This document shows, piece after piece, positions 52,640 to 63,082 of a stretch of DNA of 64,000 nt. The position numbers were made by a program, and so were the translations under genes. The notes under the pieces were generated by a model. It saw nothing but the letters and a program-made list of their open reading frames with translations, made no database searches and had not been told where the DNA came from. Source of the stretch: Photobacterium proteolyticum (lineage in GTDB: Bacteria > Pseudomonadota > Gammaproteobacteria > Enterobacterales > Vibrionaceae); assembly GCF_001939735.1 (NCBI RefSeq), contig NZ_MJIL01000076.1:1-64000 (forward strand), in the 5' to 3' direction. The first letter of the stretch is position 1; every line of letters begins with the position of its first letter.

Positions 52640-54019
52640 TTACGAATACTTAATAACGGCCAGCACCAATACCACCAGCATACTGCTGAACATTGGTACC
52701 GATGTCCGCTTAATGACATCTATCGGCGTGATTTTCGCCATACCAGCCACTGTGATGATCACACCAGCAACCGGCGACATAGTTCGGCCAATACCGGCAG
52801 CAAACAAAATAGGCACAAGCGGCAACAGAGGATTTACGCCGAAGTTAGTCGCAATTTGCGGCACAATCGGAATGAACGCCATTACCGGTGCGTTTCCGGA
52901 ACCTGTAATAAACGCCGTTAACAAAATAAACCCTGAGAATACAATCACTATGCCACTTGGGCCAAGGTCAAACGACTTGGCAGTATCAATCAGCGCGGTA
53001 ATCGCACCGATATTTTTTAGGCCTGCAGAGAAGAACTCAGCCGCTATCATCAGCGTTAAAACACTGGCGAAAATCATTCCAGTCCCTTTAAGCCAGGCTT
53101 CGAAGTTATCGAAAGAGCGCTGAATTGAACGGAAACGGATCGCTTCAATCACCATGCAGATAGTAATGGTCGACATCATCGCAATTGGAATCGTCATAGT
53201 AATAGATTCCATCACCATACTTGAGAAGCCGAACAAAAAGACAAACGGCAGTACAGGCAGTAATGCGTAAAAGCCCGGCACCTTGTCATTATCGTCATGT
53301 TTTTTTTCGAGGGTTTCCAGGTATTTCCCGCGATCCTGGGCAGGTTCATAACCTTCTTTCTTATCGCAGTAGCGTTGCCAGGCAATGTTGGCAAACGGGA
53401 TAACGGCCAGCAGCAGTACCTGGAAAAGAGTCTGGTGGTTTACTACAAAATCCATGATCTCAACATTGATGGCATTAGCACCAATCACCGCATTAATCTG
53501 CCCAGGCCCGTATTCCCATGCAGTGGGAATAACAATCGTGGCAACAGCGGTTTTGGCACTCACACCGGCATTACGGAGTACCGGATACAAGGTCCCCATC
53601 AGCAGCAAAGAGAGCGATGTTGCACCGGTAATAAACACATACATAATCGACACGAAGACAAGCACCAATGCCAGCAAGACATATGGGCTCTTCACCGCCA
53701 TAACAGGGCGGGAAGTGGAACGAACCAGTGCCTGAGAGGCGCCAATATGATTCAGATATGTAGAGACACCTGCGATAGAAACCAGCGTCAAGCCCACTTT
53801 GCCTAACCGGCTATTGGTGATTTCGGTAAAGCGCTGCCATAAGTCAAAAAATAACGCGCCGTGAGTTTTCCCATCAGCCAGTACGGGAGAAATGTCAGAA
53901 AGCTGCGCGAATGCGAGTAACAATAAACCGGCTGTAATTAATGTTGCTTGCGGGTTGAATTTCTTCAGCATTGAATATGCGACCAAACCAACCACAGCAA
54001 GGGTGAATAAGTATTCCAT
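52640..54019 (-). CDS. dcuC: anaerobic C4-dicarboxylate transporter DcuC
   Basis: Inner-membrane carrier, 459 residues from ATG 54019 (MEYLFTLAVVGLVAYSML; Escherichia coli DcuC is 461). A TTG 11 codons upstream is possible but GGAG lies after it. There are about 12 hydrophobic segments, the conserved VIPTAWEYGPGQINAVIGAN, FITGSGNAPVMAFIP and AGIGRTMSPVAGVIIT. DcuC-type carriers export succinate or exchange fumarate/succinate anaerobically. It pairs with pepE. Confidence 0.92.
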   Translation of the reverse strand: MEYLFTLAVVGLVAYSMLKKFNPQATLITAGLLLLAFAQLSDISPVLADGKTHGALFFDLWQRFTEITNSRLGKVGLTLVSIAGVSTYLNHIGASQALVRSTSRPVMAVKSPYVLLALVLVFVSIMYVFITGATSLSLLLMGTLYPVLRNAGVSAKTAVATIVIPTAWEYGPGQINAVIGANAINVEIMDFVVNHQTLFQVLLLAVIPFANIAWQRYCDKKEGYEPAQDRGKYLETLEKKHDDNDKVPGFYALLPVLPFVFLFGFSSMVMESITMTIPIAMMSTITICMVIEAIRFRSIQRSFDNFEAWLKGTGMIFASVLTLMIAAEFFSAGLKNIGAITALIDTAKSFDLGPSGIVIVFSGFILLTAFITGSGNAPVMAFIPIVPQIATNFGVNPLLPLVPILFAAGIGRTMSPVAGVIITVAGMAKITPIDVIKRTSVPMFSSMLVVLVLAVIKYS

Positions 54020-54472
54020 AAGATCAAAATTCTCCAAAAAATTGCTCGGCAATACTGCCCAACAACTAGTGGAATATTTTTGAACTCACGCACATATACC
54101 AGACGTTATACTAGCAAGGTTGAATTTATGCAACAGATATCACTAAAACGCAGTTCATCAATAATAGAAAGAAAACAACGCACTTACATCCGCAGGCACA
54201 CATGTTCAACAGGTAATCACAATTGTCATACATATACTCAACAACCATTTCTTGAAGCCCAGAGTGCATGTCGACACACTGCGAATTTCAATCAGACAAT
54301 ACACATGTTTTGTGCATGACATCCATAGAGCTTTCTTCTTGATCCGGCCTTAACCAATTAATAACTGATGAAAAAATCAGCAATATTGAAAAACCCTGCA
54401 AGACAAGAGTTGTTATAGCTTGTGCAAAGGAAGATAATATGCAGATCTCTAGCAAATTATAATTAAGACGGT
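54020..54472. promoter_or_regulatory. divergent dcuC / rnfA promoter region
   Basis: About 450 bases. ACACATGTT occurs twice (near 54200 and 54301), and CTGAT-N6-ATCAG lies at about 54366. No perfect FNR or CRP site was found despite the anaerobic genes on both sides. The plus-strand frame 54080-54319 lacks a ribosome-binding site and is not called. Confidence 0.4.
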
Positions 54473-55054
54473 ATGACTGAATACCTACTACTACTTGTCG
54501 GTACAGTGTTGGTTAACAACTTTGTACTAGTGAAATTTTTAGGCCTTTGCCCGTTCATGGGCGTGTCTAAAAAACTGGAAACAGCAATTGGCATGGGTTT
54601 GGCGACAACGTTTGTACTTACCCTGGCATCCGTATGCGCGTATCTTGTTGAAGCCTATATCCTCGTCCCTCTTGGCATTCAATACCTTCGAACACTTAGC
54701 TTCATTCTGGTGATCGCTGTCGTGGTTCAGTTTACCGAGATGGTCGTCCATAAAACCAGCCCGACGCTTTATCGTCTACTGGGGATATTCCTGCCACTAA
54801 TCACGACAAACTGTGCGGTTTTGGGGGTTGCACTCCTGAATATCAACGAACGCCACAATTTCATTGAATCTGTGGTGTATGGCTTCGGTGCTGCTATTGG
54901 CTTCTCGCTGGTCTTGGTGCTGTTTGCTTCTATGCGTGAGCGCATTGCCGCAGCGGATGTTCCGAGTCCTTTTAAAGGCGCCTCAATCGCCATGATCACA
55001 GCCGGCCTGATGTCTCTTGCCTTTATGGGCTTTACTGGATTGGTGAAACTATAA
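54473..55054 (+). CDS. rnfA: Rnf electron transport complex subunit A
   Basis: Integral membrane subunit (193 residues, six helices) of the Rnf/Rsx complex, which couples ferredoxin:NAD oxidoreduction to ion pumping; in enterobacteria it also resets SoxR. Starts [21 protein letters not shown] with the membrane-embedded Cys in [10 protein letters not shown], and the second conserved Cys in [12 protein letters not shown]; these ligate a Fe-S centre shared with RnfE. First gene of rnfABCDGE. Confidence 0.97.
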   Translation: MTEYLLLLVGTVLVNNFVLVKFLGLCPFMGVSKKLETAIGMGLATTFVLTLASVCAYLVEAYILVPLGIQYLRTLSFILVIAVVVQFTEMVVHKTSPTLYRLLGIFLPLITTNCAVLGVALLNINERHNFIESVVYGFGAAIGFSLVLVLFASMRERIAAADVPSPFKGASIAMITAGLMSLAFMGFTGLVKL

Positions 55055-55055
55055 A

Positions 55056-55637
55056 ATGAGCGGAATATTAATTGCAGTTATTGCAATCGCAGTACTTGCC
55101 GCGATTTTTGGCCTGGTCCTTGGCTTTGCCTCGATCCGCTTCAAGGTAGAAGCCGATCCGATTGTCGAGCAAATCGATAGCATTTTGCCACAAACCCAGT
55201 GCGGCCAGTGCGGTTACCCTGGCTGCCGTCCCTACGCGGAAGCCATTGCCAACGGTGATGATATTAACAAATGCCCTCCCGGCGGCCAGCAAACCATAGA
55301 GAAGCTGGCTGATTTGATGGGGGTAGATGTTCAGGACTCGGCTCACGATGATGACAAAGGCCTGAAAAAAGTCGCGTTTATCCATGAAGACATGTGCATC
55401 GGCTGTACCAAGTGCATTCAGGCATGTCCTGTTGATGCGATCGTCGGCGGCACTAAGGCGCTACACACCGTCATCAAAGATGAGTGTACCGGTTGCGATC
55501 TTTGTGTCGCACCTTGTCCGACCGACTGTATCGAAATGGTTCCGGTAGAAATGACCCCGGAAAGCTGGAAGTGGGAGCTTAACAAAATCCCCGTCGTCAA
55601 TATTCCTGCTGATACAAGCGCCAACAAGGTAGAGTAA
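55056..55637 (+). CDS. rnfB: Rnf electron transport complex subunit B
   Basis: Ferredoxin-like subunit, 193 residues. An N-terminal membrane anchor ([21 protein letters not shown]) is followed by the 4Fe-4S motif [13 protein letters not shown] and two ferredoxin clusters, [16 protein letters not shown] and [16 protein letters not shown]. It accepts electrons and passes them into the complex. One base separates it from rnfA and two from rnfC. Confidence 0.97.
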   Translation: MSGILIAVIAIAVLAAIFGLVLGFASIRFKVEADPIVEQIDSILPQTQCGQCGYPGCRPYAEAIANGDDINKCPPGGQQTIEKLADLMGVDVQDSAHDDDKGLKKVAFIHEDMCIGCTKCIQACPVDAIVGGTKALHTVIKDECTGCDLCVAPCPTDCIEMVPVEMTPESWKWELNKIPVVNIPADTSANKVE

Positions 55638-55639
55638 CC

Positions 55640-58600
55640 ATGCTGTCAATCATCGAACAAATAAAACAGGGTCAGCTATGGGACTTCCCGGGCGGAATTC
55701 ATCCACCAGAGCAAAAAGCCCTGTCCAGCCATTCTGAAATTGCCGAAGCCAAGATCCCTGGTGAGCTGGTGCTGCCCCTAAAACAGCACATCGGCGCCGT
55801 TGGTGATGTATTGGTCACAGCCGGAGACAAAGTACTCAAAGGTCAGCCACTGACGCATGCCGATGTAGCACTGAGTGTACCGGTTCACGCCCCGACTTCA
55901 GGCACAATTAAGGCGGTAAAACCTCATACTATCGCCCACCCTTCCGGCTTATCTGATCTTTGTATCATTATTGAGCCGGATGGCAATGATACCTGGGGTG
56001 AGAAAACAATCATCGCTGACTATCGCCAGACTGAAACAGCAGATCTGATTGATCATATCCGCCTCCAAGGGATCTCCGGCATGGGCGGTGCAGGTTTTCC
56101 AGCCGGCCGTAAACTTCAAAGTGGTTTGGGAAAAACAGATATCCTGATCATTAATGCTGCTGAGTGCGAACCATATATCACTGCCGACGATCGCCTGATG
56201 CAAGATAACGCTCGCGATGTCGTTGAAGGCATTCGGATCCTGAATCATATCCTTGTCCCCAAGCTCACTATCATCGGTATCGAAGATAACAAGCCGGAAG
56301 CAATCGAGGCGCTTCAACGCTGTATCAGCGAAGATGACGGTATTGTTATTCGTGCAATCCCGACCAAATACCCTTCCGGTGGCGAGAAGCAGTTAATCAA
56401 GGTGCTGACAGGCAAAGAGGTTCCGACTAAAGGGATACCTGCCGACATTGGCATCATGATGCACAATGTGGGAACCACGCATGCAATCAAGCGTGCCGTA
56501 GTTGACGGCGAACCCTTGATTCAGCGTGTTGTTACCGTCACCGGCAAAACGTTCAAACAGCCTGGCAACACCTGGGCATTGTTAGGAACACCGGTAAATT
56601 TCCTGCTGGAGCGTTTTGGCTATAAAGCCGATAAGAAACTACCACGCGTGATCATGGGTGGCCCGATGATGGGTTTTACCCTGCCACACTGTGATGTTCC
56701 AATCACCAAGATTGCCAACTGTATTCTGGCTCCGACACGCAAGGAAATTTCTCCGACAAACCATGAAATGTCCTGCATCCGCTGTACAGCGTGTGCCGAG
56801 GCCTGTCCGGTCTCCCTGCTACCGCAACAGCTACAGTGGTATGCCAAAGATCAGGACTATGCCAAATGCGAGGAATACAATCTCTTTGACTGTATTGAAT
56901 GCGGAGCCTGTGCGTATGTCTGCCCAAGTGAAATCCCGCTGGTTCAATACTATCGCCAGGCCAAAGCAGAAATTCGTCAGCGTAAGCAAGATGAAGAGAA
57001 TGCCGAGCGAGCCAAACAACGCTTTGAAGCCAAGAAAGCCCGTTTAGAGCGGGACAAGGCTGAGCGAGAGAACCGCTTTAAGAAAGCAGCTGATGATCGC
57101 CGCAAAGAAATGGCAGCTTCCGGAGGCGATGATGCGGTTGCTGCTGCTATAGCACGTGTTAAAGCCAAACAAGCAGCGGCCAGCACCAATGCCGACACCG
57201 ACAAGAAACCAGCAGTTGCAGCAGCGATTGCCCGGGCAAAAGCCAAGCAGGCTGCAGCCCAGTCCGGTGACAGCCAAGTTTCTCAAGAAGCTTTGCCTGA
57301 CAATACAGAGATGGCAAAACTTCGCGAAGAACGCAAGCGTCTGGCTCGCGAGCGAAAAGCTGTCAAACAAACAGAAAGTACCGCTGATACACCAGCATCG
57401 GAAACAACAGGCGATGCTAAAAAAGATGCAGTAGCTGCTGCCATTGCACGGGCCAAGGCCCGCAAAGCCGCGCAAGCATCTGAAACTGCTCAGGAAACAC
57501 CTGAGCCTGCAGCGACCGAAGCTGAGGCTGATCCGAAGAAAGCTGCCGTTGCTGCTGCCATCGCCCGTGCCAAGGCTCGTAAAGCCGCGCAAGCATCTGA
57601 AACTGCTCAGGAAACACCTGAGCCTGCAGCGACCGAAGCTGAGGCTGATCCGAAAAAAGCTGCCGTTGCTGCTGCCATCGCCCGTGCCAAGGCTCGTAAA
57701 GCCGCGCAAGCGTCTGAAGCTGCTCAGGAAACACCTGAGCCTGCAGCGACCGAAGCTGAGGCTGAACCGAAAAAAGCTGCCGTTGCTGCTGCCATCGCCC
57801 GTGCCAAGGCTCGTAAAGCCGCGCAAGCGTCTGAAGCTGCTCAGGAAACACCTGAGCCTGCAGCGACCGAAGCTGAGGCTGAACCGAAAAAAGCTGCCGT
57901 TGCTGCTGCCATCGCCCGTGCCAAGGCTCGTAAAGCCGCGCAAGCGTCTGAAGCTGCTCAGGAAACACCTGAGCCTGCAGCGACCGAAGCTGAGGCTGAA
58001 CCGAAAAAAGCTGCCGTTGCTGCTGCCATCGCCCGTGCTAAGGCTCGCAAGGCTGCCAAAGAAGCTGAAGCGCAGGCGGAGCAAACTCAGGACGAGCCAG
58101 CCGACACGGCCTCTGAGGAAGACGTGGATCCGAAGAAAGCCGCCGTCGCTGCTGCCGTTGCCCGCGCCAAGGCTCGCAAGGCTGCCAAAGAAGCTGAAGC
58201 GCAGGCGGAGCAAACTCAGGACGAGCCAGCCGACACGGCCTCTGAGGAAGACGTGGATCCGAAGAAAGCCGCCGTCGCTGCTGCCGTTGCCCGCGCCAAG
58301 GCTCGCAAGGCTGCCAAAGAGGCTGAAACGCAGGCGGAGCAAACTCAGGACGAGCCAGCCAGCACAGTTACTGAGGAAGACGTGGATCCGAAGAAAGCCG
58401 CCGTCGCTGCTGCCGTTGCCCGCGCCAAGGCTCGCAAGGCTGCCAAAGAGGCTGAAACGCAGGCGGAGCAAACTCAGGACGAGCCAGCCAGCACAGTTAC
58501 TGAGGAAGACGTGGATCCGAAGAAAGCCGCCGTCGCTGCTGCCGTTGCCCGCGCCAAGGCTCGCAAGGCTGCCAAAGAAGCTGAAGCGCAGGCGGAGCAA

Positions 58601-58876
58601 ACTCAGGACGAGCCAGCCAGCACAGTTACTGAGGAAGACGTGGATCCGAAGAAAGCCGCCGTCGCTGCTGCCGTTGCCCGCGCCAAGGCTCGCAAGGCTG
58701 CCAAAGAAGCTGAAACGCAGGCGGAGCAAACTCAGGACGAGCCAGCCAGCACAGTTACTGAGGAAGACGTGGATCCGAAGAAAGCCGCCGTCGCTGCTGC
58801 TATTGCCCGTGCTAAGGCTCGCAAGGCTGCCCAACAGGCAGCAAAAGATACACAACAGAATAACGAGGATAACTAA
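55640..58876 (+). CDS. rnfC: Rnf electron transport complex subunit C with expanded repeat tail
   Basis: Peripheral subunit with the NADH/FMN site and two 4Fe-4S clusters. Residues 1-440 are standard: GGIHPPEQK at the start, the Gly-rich [13 protein letters not shown] near residue 150, and clusters [17 protein letters not shown] and [17 protein letters not shown]. After a charged coiled segment (about 455-500), the C-terminus consists of Ala/Lys/Arg-rich repeats, each carrying [15 protein letters not shown], to residue 1049. At 1078 residues it is about 340 longer than the Escherichia coli RsxC (740), entirely because of the repeats. Confidence 0.95.
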   Translation: MLSIIEQIKQGQLWDFPGGIHPPEQKALSSHSEIAEAKIPGELVLPLKQHIGAVGDVLVTAGDKVLKGQPLTHADVALSVPVHAPTSGTIKAVKPHTIAHPSGLSDLCIIIEPDGNDTWGEKTIIADYRQTETADLIDHIRLQGISGMGGAGFPAGRKLQSGLGKTDILIINAAECEPYITADDRLMQDNARDVVEGIRILNHILVPKLTIIGIEDNKPEAIEALQRCISEDDGIVIRAIPTKYPSGGEKQLIKVLTGKEVPTKGIPADIGIMMHNVGTTHAIKRAVVDGEPLIQRVVTVTGKTFKQPGNTWALLGTPVNFLLERFGYKADKKLPRVIMGGPMMGFTLPHCDVPITKIANCILAPTRKEISPTNHEMSCIRCTACAEACPVSLLPQQLQWYAKDQDYAKCEEYNLFDCIECGACAYVCPSEIPLVQYYRQAKAEIRQRKQDEENAERAKQRFEAKKARLERDKAERENRFKKAADDRRKEMAASGGDDAVAAAIARVKAKQAAASTNADTDKKPAVAAAIARAKAKQAAAQSGDSQVSQEALPDNTEMAKLREERKRLARERKAVKQTESTADTPASETTGDAKKDAVAAAIARAKARKAAQASETAQETPEPAATEAEADPKKAAVAAAIARAKARKAAQASETAQETPEPAATEAEADPKKAAVAAAIARAKARKAAQASEAAQETPEPAATEAEAEPKKAAVAAAIARAKARKAAQASEAAQETPEPAATEAEAEPKKAAVAAAIARAKARKAAQASEAAQETPEPAATEAEAEPKKAAVAAAIARAKARKAAKEAEAQAEQTQDEPADTASEEDVDPKKAAVAAAVARAKARKAAKEAEAQAEQTQDEPADTASEEDVDPKKAAVAAAVARAKARKAAKEAETQAEQTQDEPASTVTEEDVDPKKAAVAAAVARAKARKAAKEAETQAEQTQDEPASTVTEEDVDPKKAAVAAAVARAKARKAAKEAEAQAEQTQDEPASTVTEEDVDPKKAAVAAAVARAKARKAAKEAETQAEQTQDEPASTVTEEDVDPKKAAVAAAIARAKARKAAQQAAKDTQQNNEDN
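57428..58786 (+). repeat. two-family tandem repeat array inside rnfC
   Basis: Five consecutive 117-nt units (57428-58012; 39 residues ending [17 protein letters not shown] or variants) are followed directly by six 129-nt units (58013-58786; 43 residues with [12 protein letters not shown] and EEDVDPKKA). A shared head [15 protein letters not shown] joins both families. Within a family the DNA is nearly identical, pointing to recent duplication or gene conversion. Degenerate single copies occur upstream (57130-57300) and at the end (58787-58860). Confidence 0.96.
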
Positions 58877-58878
58877 TC

Positions 58879-59928
58879 GTGGCTTTTAATATTGCCAGCT
58901 CACCCCATACACATAGCCGACGCAGTACCAGCGATATCATGCGTACTGTCATTCTTTGTTCGGCCCTTGGTATTGCTGCCCAATGGTTCTTCTTTGGCTG
59001 GGGTGTACTGATCCAGGTTATTCTGGCTTCTTTGGTAGCGCTCGCCTCTGAAGCTGCAATACTGGTTTTGCGTAAGCGCCCGGTATTACCTTACCTGCGC
59101 GATAACAGTGCACTGCTTACCGGTATTCTGGTCGGTATTTCAATCCCGCCGCTGGCTCCCTGGTGGATCACCGTGATCGGTGTTGTCTTTGCAATTGTTA
59201 TCGCCAAACACTTATATGGCGGCCTCGGACAGAATCTCTTCAACCCTGCGATGGTAGCCTATGTTGTCTTGCTGATTTCCTTTCCGGTGCAGATGACAAC
59301 CTGGCTTCCTCCCTCTTCAATCAGCGCCGCTCCTGTGTCGCTGCTTGATAGCCTGTATACAGTATTTACCGGCTTTACCCAAGACGGGTTCAGTGTGCAT
59401 CAACTCAGGATGTCCGTTGACGGGGTAACCATGGCAACACCTTTGGACACCCTGAAGACATCACTGACAACCGGCCATACCACCACTGAAACTCTCGCTA
59501 GCCCAATCTTCGGTATGATTGCCGGTATTGGTTGGGAGTGGGTAAATGTTGGCTTCTTGCTGGGTGGTTTGCTACTGCTGAAGCTGCGCATTATTCAGTG
59601 GCAGATCCCTGTCGGTATGCTGGGCGCATTGTTTGTGATCAGCACCGTTGCCTTCCTATTCAACCCGGACGGCACGGCATCACCAATCATCCACCTATTC
59701 TCTGGTGCTACTATGCTCGGGGCATTCTTTATTGCCACCGATCCTGTATCGGCATCGACCACAGTCAAAGGTCGTCTGATTTTTGGTGCCTTAATCGGGA
59801 TCCTGGTTTACCTCATCCGAACCTGGGGTGGCTTCCCTGACGGTGTCGCGTTCAGCGTATTGCTGGCAAACATGTGTGTACCTATGATCGATTACTACAC
59901 ACGCCCACGAACATACGGCCACTTATAG
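58879..59928 (+). CDS. rnfD: Rnf electron transport complex subunit D
   Basis: Membrane subunit of 349 residues starting at a GTG ([22 protein letters not shown]), two bases after rnfC. It has about nine or ten hydrophobic segments and the conserved [26 protein letters not shown] is covalently bound to a threonine in this family; [13 protein letters not shown] near residue 185 is the likely site. Related to NqrB. Confidence 0.96.
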   Translation: MAFNIASSPHTHSRRSTSDIMRTVILCSALGIAAQWFFFGWGVLIQVILASLVALASEAAILVLRKRPVLPYLRDNSALLTGILVGISIPPLAPWWITVIGVVFAIVIAKHLYGGLGQNLFNPAMVAYVVLLISFPVQMTTWLPPSSISAAPVSLLDSLYTVFTGFTQDGFSVHQLRMSVDGVTMATPLDTLKTSLTTGHTTTETLASPIFGMIAGIGWEWVNVGFLLGGLLLLKLRIIQWQIPVGMLGALFVISTVAFLFNPDGTASPIIHLFSGATMLGAFFIATDPVSASTTVKGRLIFGALIGILVYLIRTWGGFPDGVAFSVLLANMCVPMIDYYTRPRTYGHL

Positions 59929-59936
59929 GAGCAAGC

Positions 59937-60572
59937 ATGCTGATTGCAATGAAAAAAAACAGCGGTGTACTGGCAGTATTTGCCCTGCTTGCTACCCTGC
60001 TAGTATCTGTTACCCAACTGCTGACTGCCGGAAGAATTCAAGAGCAACAACAAAAGGAGCTGCTTAAGGTTCTGAACCAGGTGATCCCTGCAGAAAACCA
60101 TGACAACGAGCTCTACAAAAGCTGCACCCTAGTCACCAATGAGCAATATCTCGGCACCTCTACGCCAATGCCGGCTTACCTGGCAGAAAAAGAAGGTGAA
60201 GTGTCGGGTGTTGCGATTGAAGCTATTGCGCCCGACGGTTACAACGGAGCCATCAAAATTATTGTCGGCCTTGATAACTCTGGTGTCGTCACGGGTGTGC
60301 GTGTCCTAAGCCACAATGAAACCCCGGGGCTTGGCGATAAAATTGATACCCGGATTACCGACTGGATTTACAGCTTTACCGGCAAGAAACTTCAAGGTGA
60401 AAAAGATGCCAGCTGGGCAGTTCGCAAAGACGGCGGTAATTTTGACCAGTTTACCGGTGCAACCATTACTCCGCGTGCTGTTGTCGGTGCTGTGAAGAAG
60501 GTATCGCTGTATTACCAGCGCTACCAACAGGAATTGTTTAATCAACCTCTGAATTGTCAGGGCCACTCATGA
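59937..60572 (+). CDS. rnfG: Rnf electron transport complex subunit G
   Basis: Membrane-anchored flavoprotein, 211 residues from ATG 59937, which has AGGAGC upstream; the frame stays open into rnfD. An N-terminal helix ([21 protein letters not shown]) anchors a periplasmic FMN-binding domain with the covalent-FMN motif [12 protein letters not shown] near residue 175 and [11 protein letters not shown]. Its stop overlaps the rnfE start (ATGA). Confidence 0.96.
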   Translation: MLIAMKKNSGVLAVFALLATLLVSVTQLLTAGRIQEQQQKELLKVLNQVIPAENHDNELYKSCTLVTNEQYLGTSTPMPAYLAEKEGEVSGVAIEAIAPDGYNGAIKIIVGLDNSGVVTGVRVLSHNETPGLGDKIDTRITDWIYSFTGKKLQGEKDASWAVRKDGGNFDQFTGATITPRAVVGAVKKVSLYYQRYQQELFNQPLNCQGHS

Positions 60573-61267
60573 GCATAAATAAAGAATTGATGAAAAATGG
60601 CCTGTGGGATAACAACCCGGCTATCGTTCAGTTACTGGGACTCTGTCCTCTTCTGGCCGTATCGGCAACCGTCACCAATGCCCTTGGTCTAGGGCTTGCT
60701 ACCACGGCAGTGCTCATCGGATCGAACCTGATCGTTTCACTGGTTCGTCAATGGGTGCCGTCTGAAGTTCGGATCCCGGTCTTCGTAATGATCATTGCGG
60801 CACTGGTTACCTGTGTCCAGTTACTAATGAATGCCTTCACTTACGGGCTATACCAGTCACTGGGGATCTTCATTCCGTTGATCGTGACTAACTGTATTAT
60901 TATTGGTCGCGCAGAATCTTTCGCCTCCAAGAACGAACCTATACCTGCCGTGTTAGATGGTTTGTGGATGGGGCTGGGTCTTACCTCAACCCTGGTGGTG
61001 CTCGGCGCGATGCGCGAAATTCTGGGAAATGGTACCTTGTTCGACGGTGCTGACCGCCTGCTGGGAGACTGGGCAGCATCATTGCGAATTGAAGTATTCA
61101 GCTTTGACAGCAACTTCTTGCTGGCTATGCTGCCTCCCGGTGCCTTTATCGGTGTCGGTTTTATCATCGCACTCAAGAATGTGATAGATAAAAAACGCGA
61201 ACAGAAAGCGGCAGGTGCTGAAGCCAAACCAGAAATTGAACGAGCGCGAGTTACCTCGGCCAACTAA
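60569..61267 (+). CDS. rnfE: Rnf electron transport complex subunit E
   Basis: Membrane subunit, 232 residues, homologous to RnfA in inverted topology. Starts [32 protein letters not shown] at ATG 60569, overlapping the rnfG stop; the conserved cysteines are in GLCPLLAVS and [11 protein letters not shown]. It ends the operon; a structured intergenic region precedes nth. Confidence 0.96.
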   Translation: MSINKELMKNGLWDNNPAIVQLLGLCPLLAVSATVTNALGLGLATTAVLIGSNLIVSLVRQWVPSEVRIPVFVMIIAALVTCVQLLMNAFTYGLYQSLGIFIPLIVTNCIIIGRAESFASKNEPIPAVLDGLWMGLGLTSTLVVLGAMREILGNGTLFDGADRLLGDWAASLRIEVFSFDSNFLLAMLPPGAFIGVGFIIALKNVIDKKREQKAAGAEAKPEIERARVTSAN

Positions 61268-61295
61268 ACGTTCAACCTTAAAAATATACTATAAA

Positions 61296-61368
61296 CCGCA
61301 GTTAGCTACATTCCTACAGGCGGCTCAACCTGTTTCTGGCCCTACACCAGAGGAATAGCTTACTGCGG
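61296..61368 (+). ncRNA. candidate structured RNA (three-way junction) between rnfE and nth
   Basis: The closing helix pairs CCGCAGT (61296-61302) with ACTGCGG (61362-61368), AGCTA (61304-61308) with TAGCT (61356-61360), and TTCCT (61311-61315) with AGGAA (61351-61355): 17 bp with one T-T mismatch and one 2-base bulge. Inside are two hairpins, ACAGG/CCTGT (61316-61320 with 61329-61333) and CTGG/CCAG (61336-61339 with 61347-61350). No T-run follows. I do not recognise a known RNA family; a cis element for nth, an rnf mRNA end or a small repeat element are all possible. Confidence 0.5.
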
Positions 61369-61397
61369 CAACAGCCAACAGTTGTTAGGAAGCAAGC

Positions 61398-62039
61398 ATG
61401 AACAATGAAAAACGCGTTCAGATCCTTGAACGTCTGCGGGCAGAGAATCCGCACCCGGAAACCGAACTCAACTGGAGCTCACCTTTTGAACTACTGATTG
61501 CGGTTCTTCTGTCAGCACAGGCCACCGATGTCAGCGTCAACAAGGCCACCGACAAACTCTATCCTGTCGCCAACACTCCTCAGGCCATGTTCGATCTAGG
61601 TGTTGAGGGCGTAAAGGAATATATCAAAACCATCGGCCTGTTTAACTCCAAGGCTGAGAACGTCATTAAGACTTGCAGGATCCTGCTCGAACAACACGGC
61701 GGGGAAGTCCCTGAAAACCGCGAAGCCCTGGAGGCTCTGCCAGGTGTCGGCCGCAAAACGGCCAATGTCGTCCTTAACACCGCATTCGGCTGGCCAACCA
61801 TCGCCGTCGATACCCATATTTTCCGGGTATCAAACCGGACCAAATTCGCAATGGGTAAGAACGTTGATCAAGTCGAGCAAAAGCTACTAAAGGTGGTTCC
61901 GAAAGAATTCAAGGTTGATGTCCATCACTGGCTGATATTACACGGCCGTTATACCTGCGTGGCCCGCAAGCCCCGCTGCGGCAGCTGTGTTATTGAAGAC
62001 CTGTGCGAATTCAAAGATAAAGTTTACCCGAATGAGTAA
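61398..62039 (+). CDS. nth: endonuclease III
   Basis: DNA glycosylase/AP lyase removing oxidised pyrimidines. The 213-residue protein has the helix-hairpin-helix [18 protein letters not shown] with the catalytic lysine, the catalytic aspartate in [14 protein letters not shown], and the C-terminal 4Fe-4S loop [17 protein letters not shown] (C-x6-C-x2-C-x5-C). Linkage to rnf is conserved in gamma-proteobacteria. Confidence 0.97.
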   Translation: MNNEKRVQILERLRAENPHPETELNWSSPFELLIAVLLSAQATDVSVNKATDKLYPVANTPQAMFDLGVEGVKEYIKTIGLFNSKAENVIKTCRILLEQHGGEVPENREALEALPGVGRKTANVVLNTAFGWPTIAVDTHIFRVSNRTKFAMGKNVDQVEQKLLKVVPKEFKVDVHHWLILHGRYTCVARKPRCGSCVIEDLCEFKDKVYPNE

Positions 62040-62049
62040 CAACAATTTC

Positions 62050-62080
62050 CGGAATGGTTATTTTCCATTCTGTTTGTTGC
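62050..62080 (+). terminator. weak nth terminator
   Basis: GGAATGG (62051-62057) pairs with CCATTCT (62065-62071), one G-T, loop TTATTTT, then GTTTGTT. Confidence 0.55.
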
Positions 62081-62125
62081 ACCTATTATATCTGCACTCA
62101 AACTCTTTCCGACATCGGAGGCACT

Positions 62126-62518
62126 ATGGCTAACGGACGCATTCTTCATACAATGTTGCGCGTAGGCGATCTCGAACGCTCTATTCAATTTTATACCGAT
62201 ATCATGGGCATGCAGCTACTTCGCAAGCGTGACAATGAGGCCTATAAATATACTCTGGCCTTTGTTGGCTATGGTGATGAGTCAACAGGCGCCGTCATCG
62301 AGCTGACCTATAACTGGGGAACAACCGAATACGAAATGGGCGATGCTTTCGGCCATATTGCAATTGGTGTTGAAGACATTTACGCAACCTGTGATGCGAT
62401 TAAAGCTTCGGGGGGCAACGTGAGCCGCGAACCAGGCCCAGTGAAAGGCGGAAGTACGCACATTGCATTCGTTACCGACCCGGACGGCTACAAGATCGAG
62501 TTGATCCAGCGTAGTTAA
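62126..62518 (+). CDS. gloA: lactoylglutathione lyase (glyoxalase I)
   Basis: Isomerises the glutathione-methylglyoxal hemithioacetal to S-lactoylglutathione. The 130-residue protein starts at ATG 62126 ([19 protein letters not shown]) with CGGAGG upstream; a longer open frame is not similar to anything. Metal ligands are the histidine in RILHTML, glutamate in [10 protein letters not shown], histidine in AFGHIAIGV and glutamate in YKIELIQ. The short, Ni-type class fits. Confidence 0.95.
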   Translation: MANGRILHTMLRVGDLERSIQFYTDIMGMQLLRKRDNEAYKYTLAFVGYGDESTGAVIELTYNWGTTEYEMGDAFGHIAIGVEDIYATCDAIKASGGNVSREPGPVKGGSTHIAFVTDPDGYKIELIQRS

Positions 62519-62537
62519 GTGGCCAATTCATGATATC

Positions 62538-62563
62538 GCAAAGCCTGCTATGACAGGCTTTGC
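62538..62563. terminator. gloA terminator hairpin
   Basis: A perfect 10-bp stem, GCAAAGCCTG (62538-62547) with CAGGCTTTGC (62554-62563). No long U-run, so efficiency is uncertain; it may serve both convergent genes. Confidence 0.65.
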
Positions 62564-62578
62564 TTACACTCATCAGCC

Positions 62579-62911
62579 CTACTCCACCTTACCGAAATAC
62601 TCTACGACAGTCGCACGATACTCATTATCTTTGTTGGGATCATTAAACTCTATTGAGTAGAAAGGCATCACGCTATCTTTGAGCTTCTCGGCAATTTGCA
62701 GTTCCAAATTTTCCGCACTAACCGTACTGGTGACTTCATAGGTATCAGCGCGGTTAAGCTCCATTTCGTCTGCCTGCTCTAACGTAATCTGCTTCGCCGC
62801 CACTTCACTGGCAAGCTCCTCTTTTACCCTTTCGGCATCACTGCTTACCACTGAGTCATCGGCAAATACCAAGCCAGAACTGAACATGAGTACCAACAAA
62901 AGCACATTCAT
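62579..62911 (-). CDS. small exported hypothetical protein
   Basis: A 110-residue protein from ATG 62911 with a signal peptide MNVLLLVLMFSSGLVFA. The mature part is acidic, with a helical charged stretch (DAERVKEELASEVAAKQITL) and a C-terminal MPFYSIEFNDPN then YRATVVEYFG. AAGG lies upstream at a wide spacing. I do not recognise the family; periplasmic location is inferred from the signal. It is divergent from sodA, whose Fur box lies about 120 bases from this start. Confidence 0.72.
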   Translation of the reverse strand: MNVLLLVLMFSSGLVFADDSVVSSDAERVKEELASEVAAKQITLEQADEMELNRADTYEVTSTVSAENLELQIAEKLKDSVMPFYSIEFNDPNKDNEYRATVVEYFGKVE

Positions 62912-63029
62912 AACTACCACCGCCTTTTCTTAGTATGTTTATCTCTATACCCATCTCAATTTAGCTCTTTCGGCAGTTACTTCAGCTCCAAAATTAAGAA
63001 AGTGGAAAAGCATCATAAAAAGCAGGGTT

Positions 63030-63048
63030 GATAATGATATTTATTCTC
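63030..63048 (+). promoter_or_regulatory. Fur box upstream of sodA
   Basis: GATAATGATATTTATTCTC matches 16 of 19 bases of the Fur consensus GATAATGATAATCATTATC, 35 bases before the sodA ATG. Iron-replete Fur would repress, so the enzyme would rise under iron limitation. Confidence 0.78.
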
Positions 63049-63082
63049 ATTAATATATAAAAAAAACCAAGAGAGAACGGTC

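Noticed and set aside
54080..54319. 79-codon frame upstream of rnfA
   Set aside because: No ribosome-binding site; lies in the divergent dcuC/rnfA promoter region.
57044..58855. 603-codon minus-strand open frame opposite rnfC
   Set aside because: It exists because the repeats keep every frame open. Its Leu/Ser/Gly/Phe repeats mirror the rnfC codons and there is no ribosome-binding site.
57444..58889. 481-codon +2 frame inside rnfC
   Set aside because: Same cause; composition (Lys/Arg/Leu/Pro repeats) is a frame-shifted shadow of rnfC.
61296..61368. Integron attC site
   Set aside because: No RYYYAAC/GTTRRRY core pair at the ends and no cassette context between two core genes.
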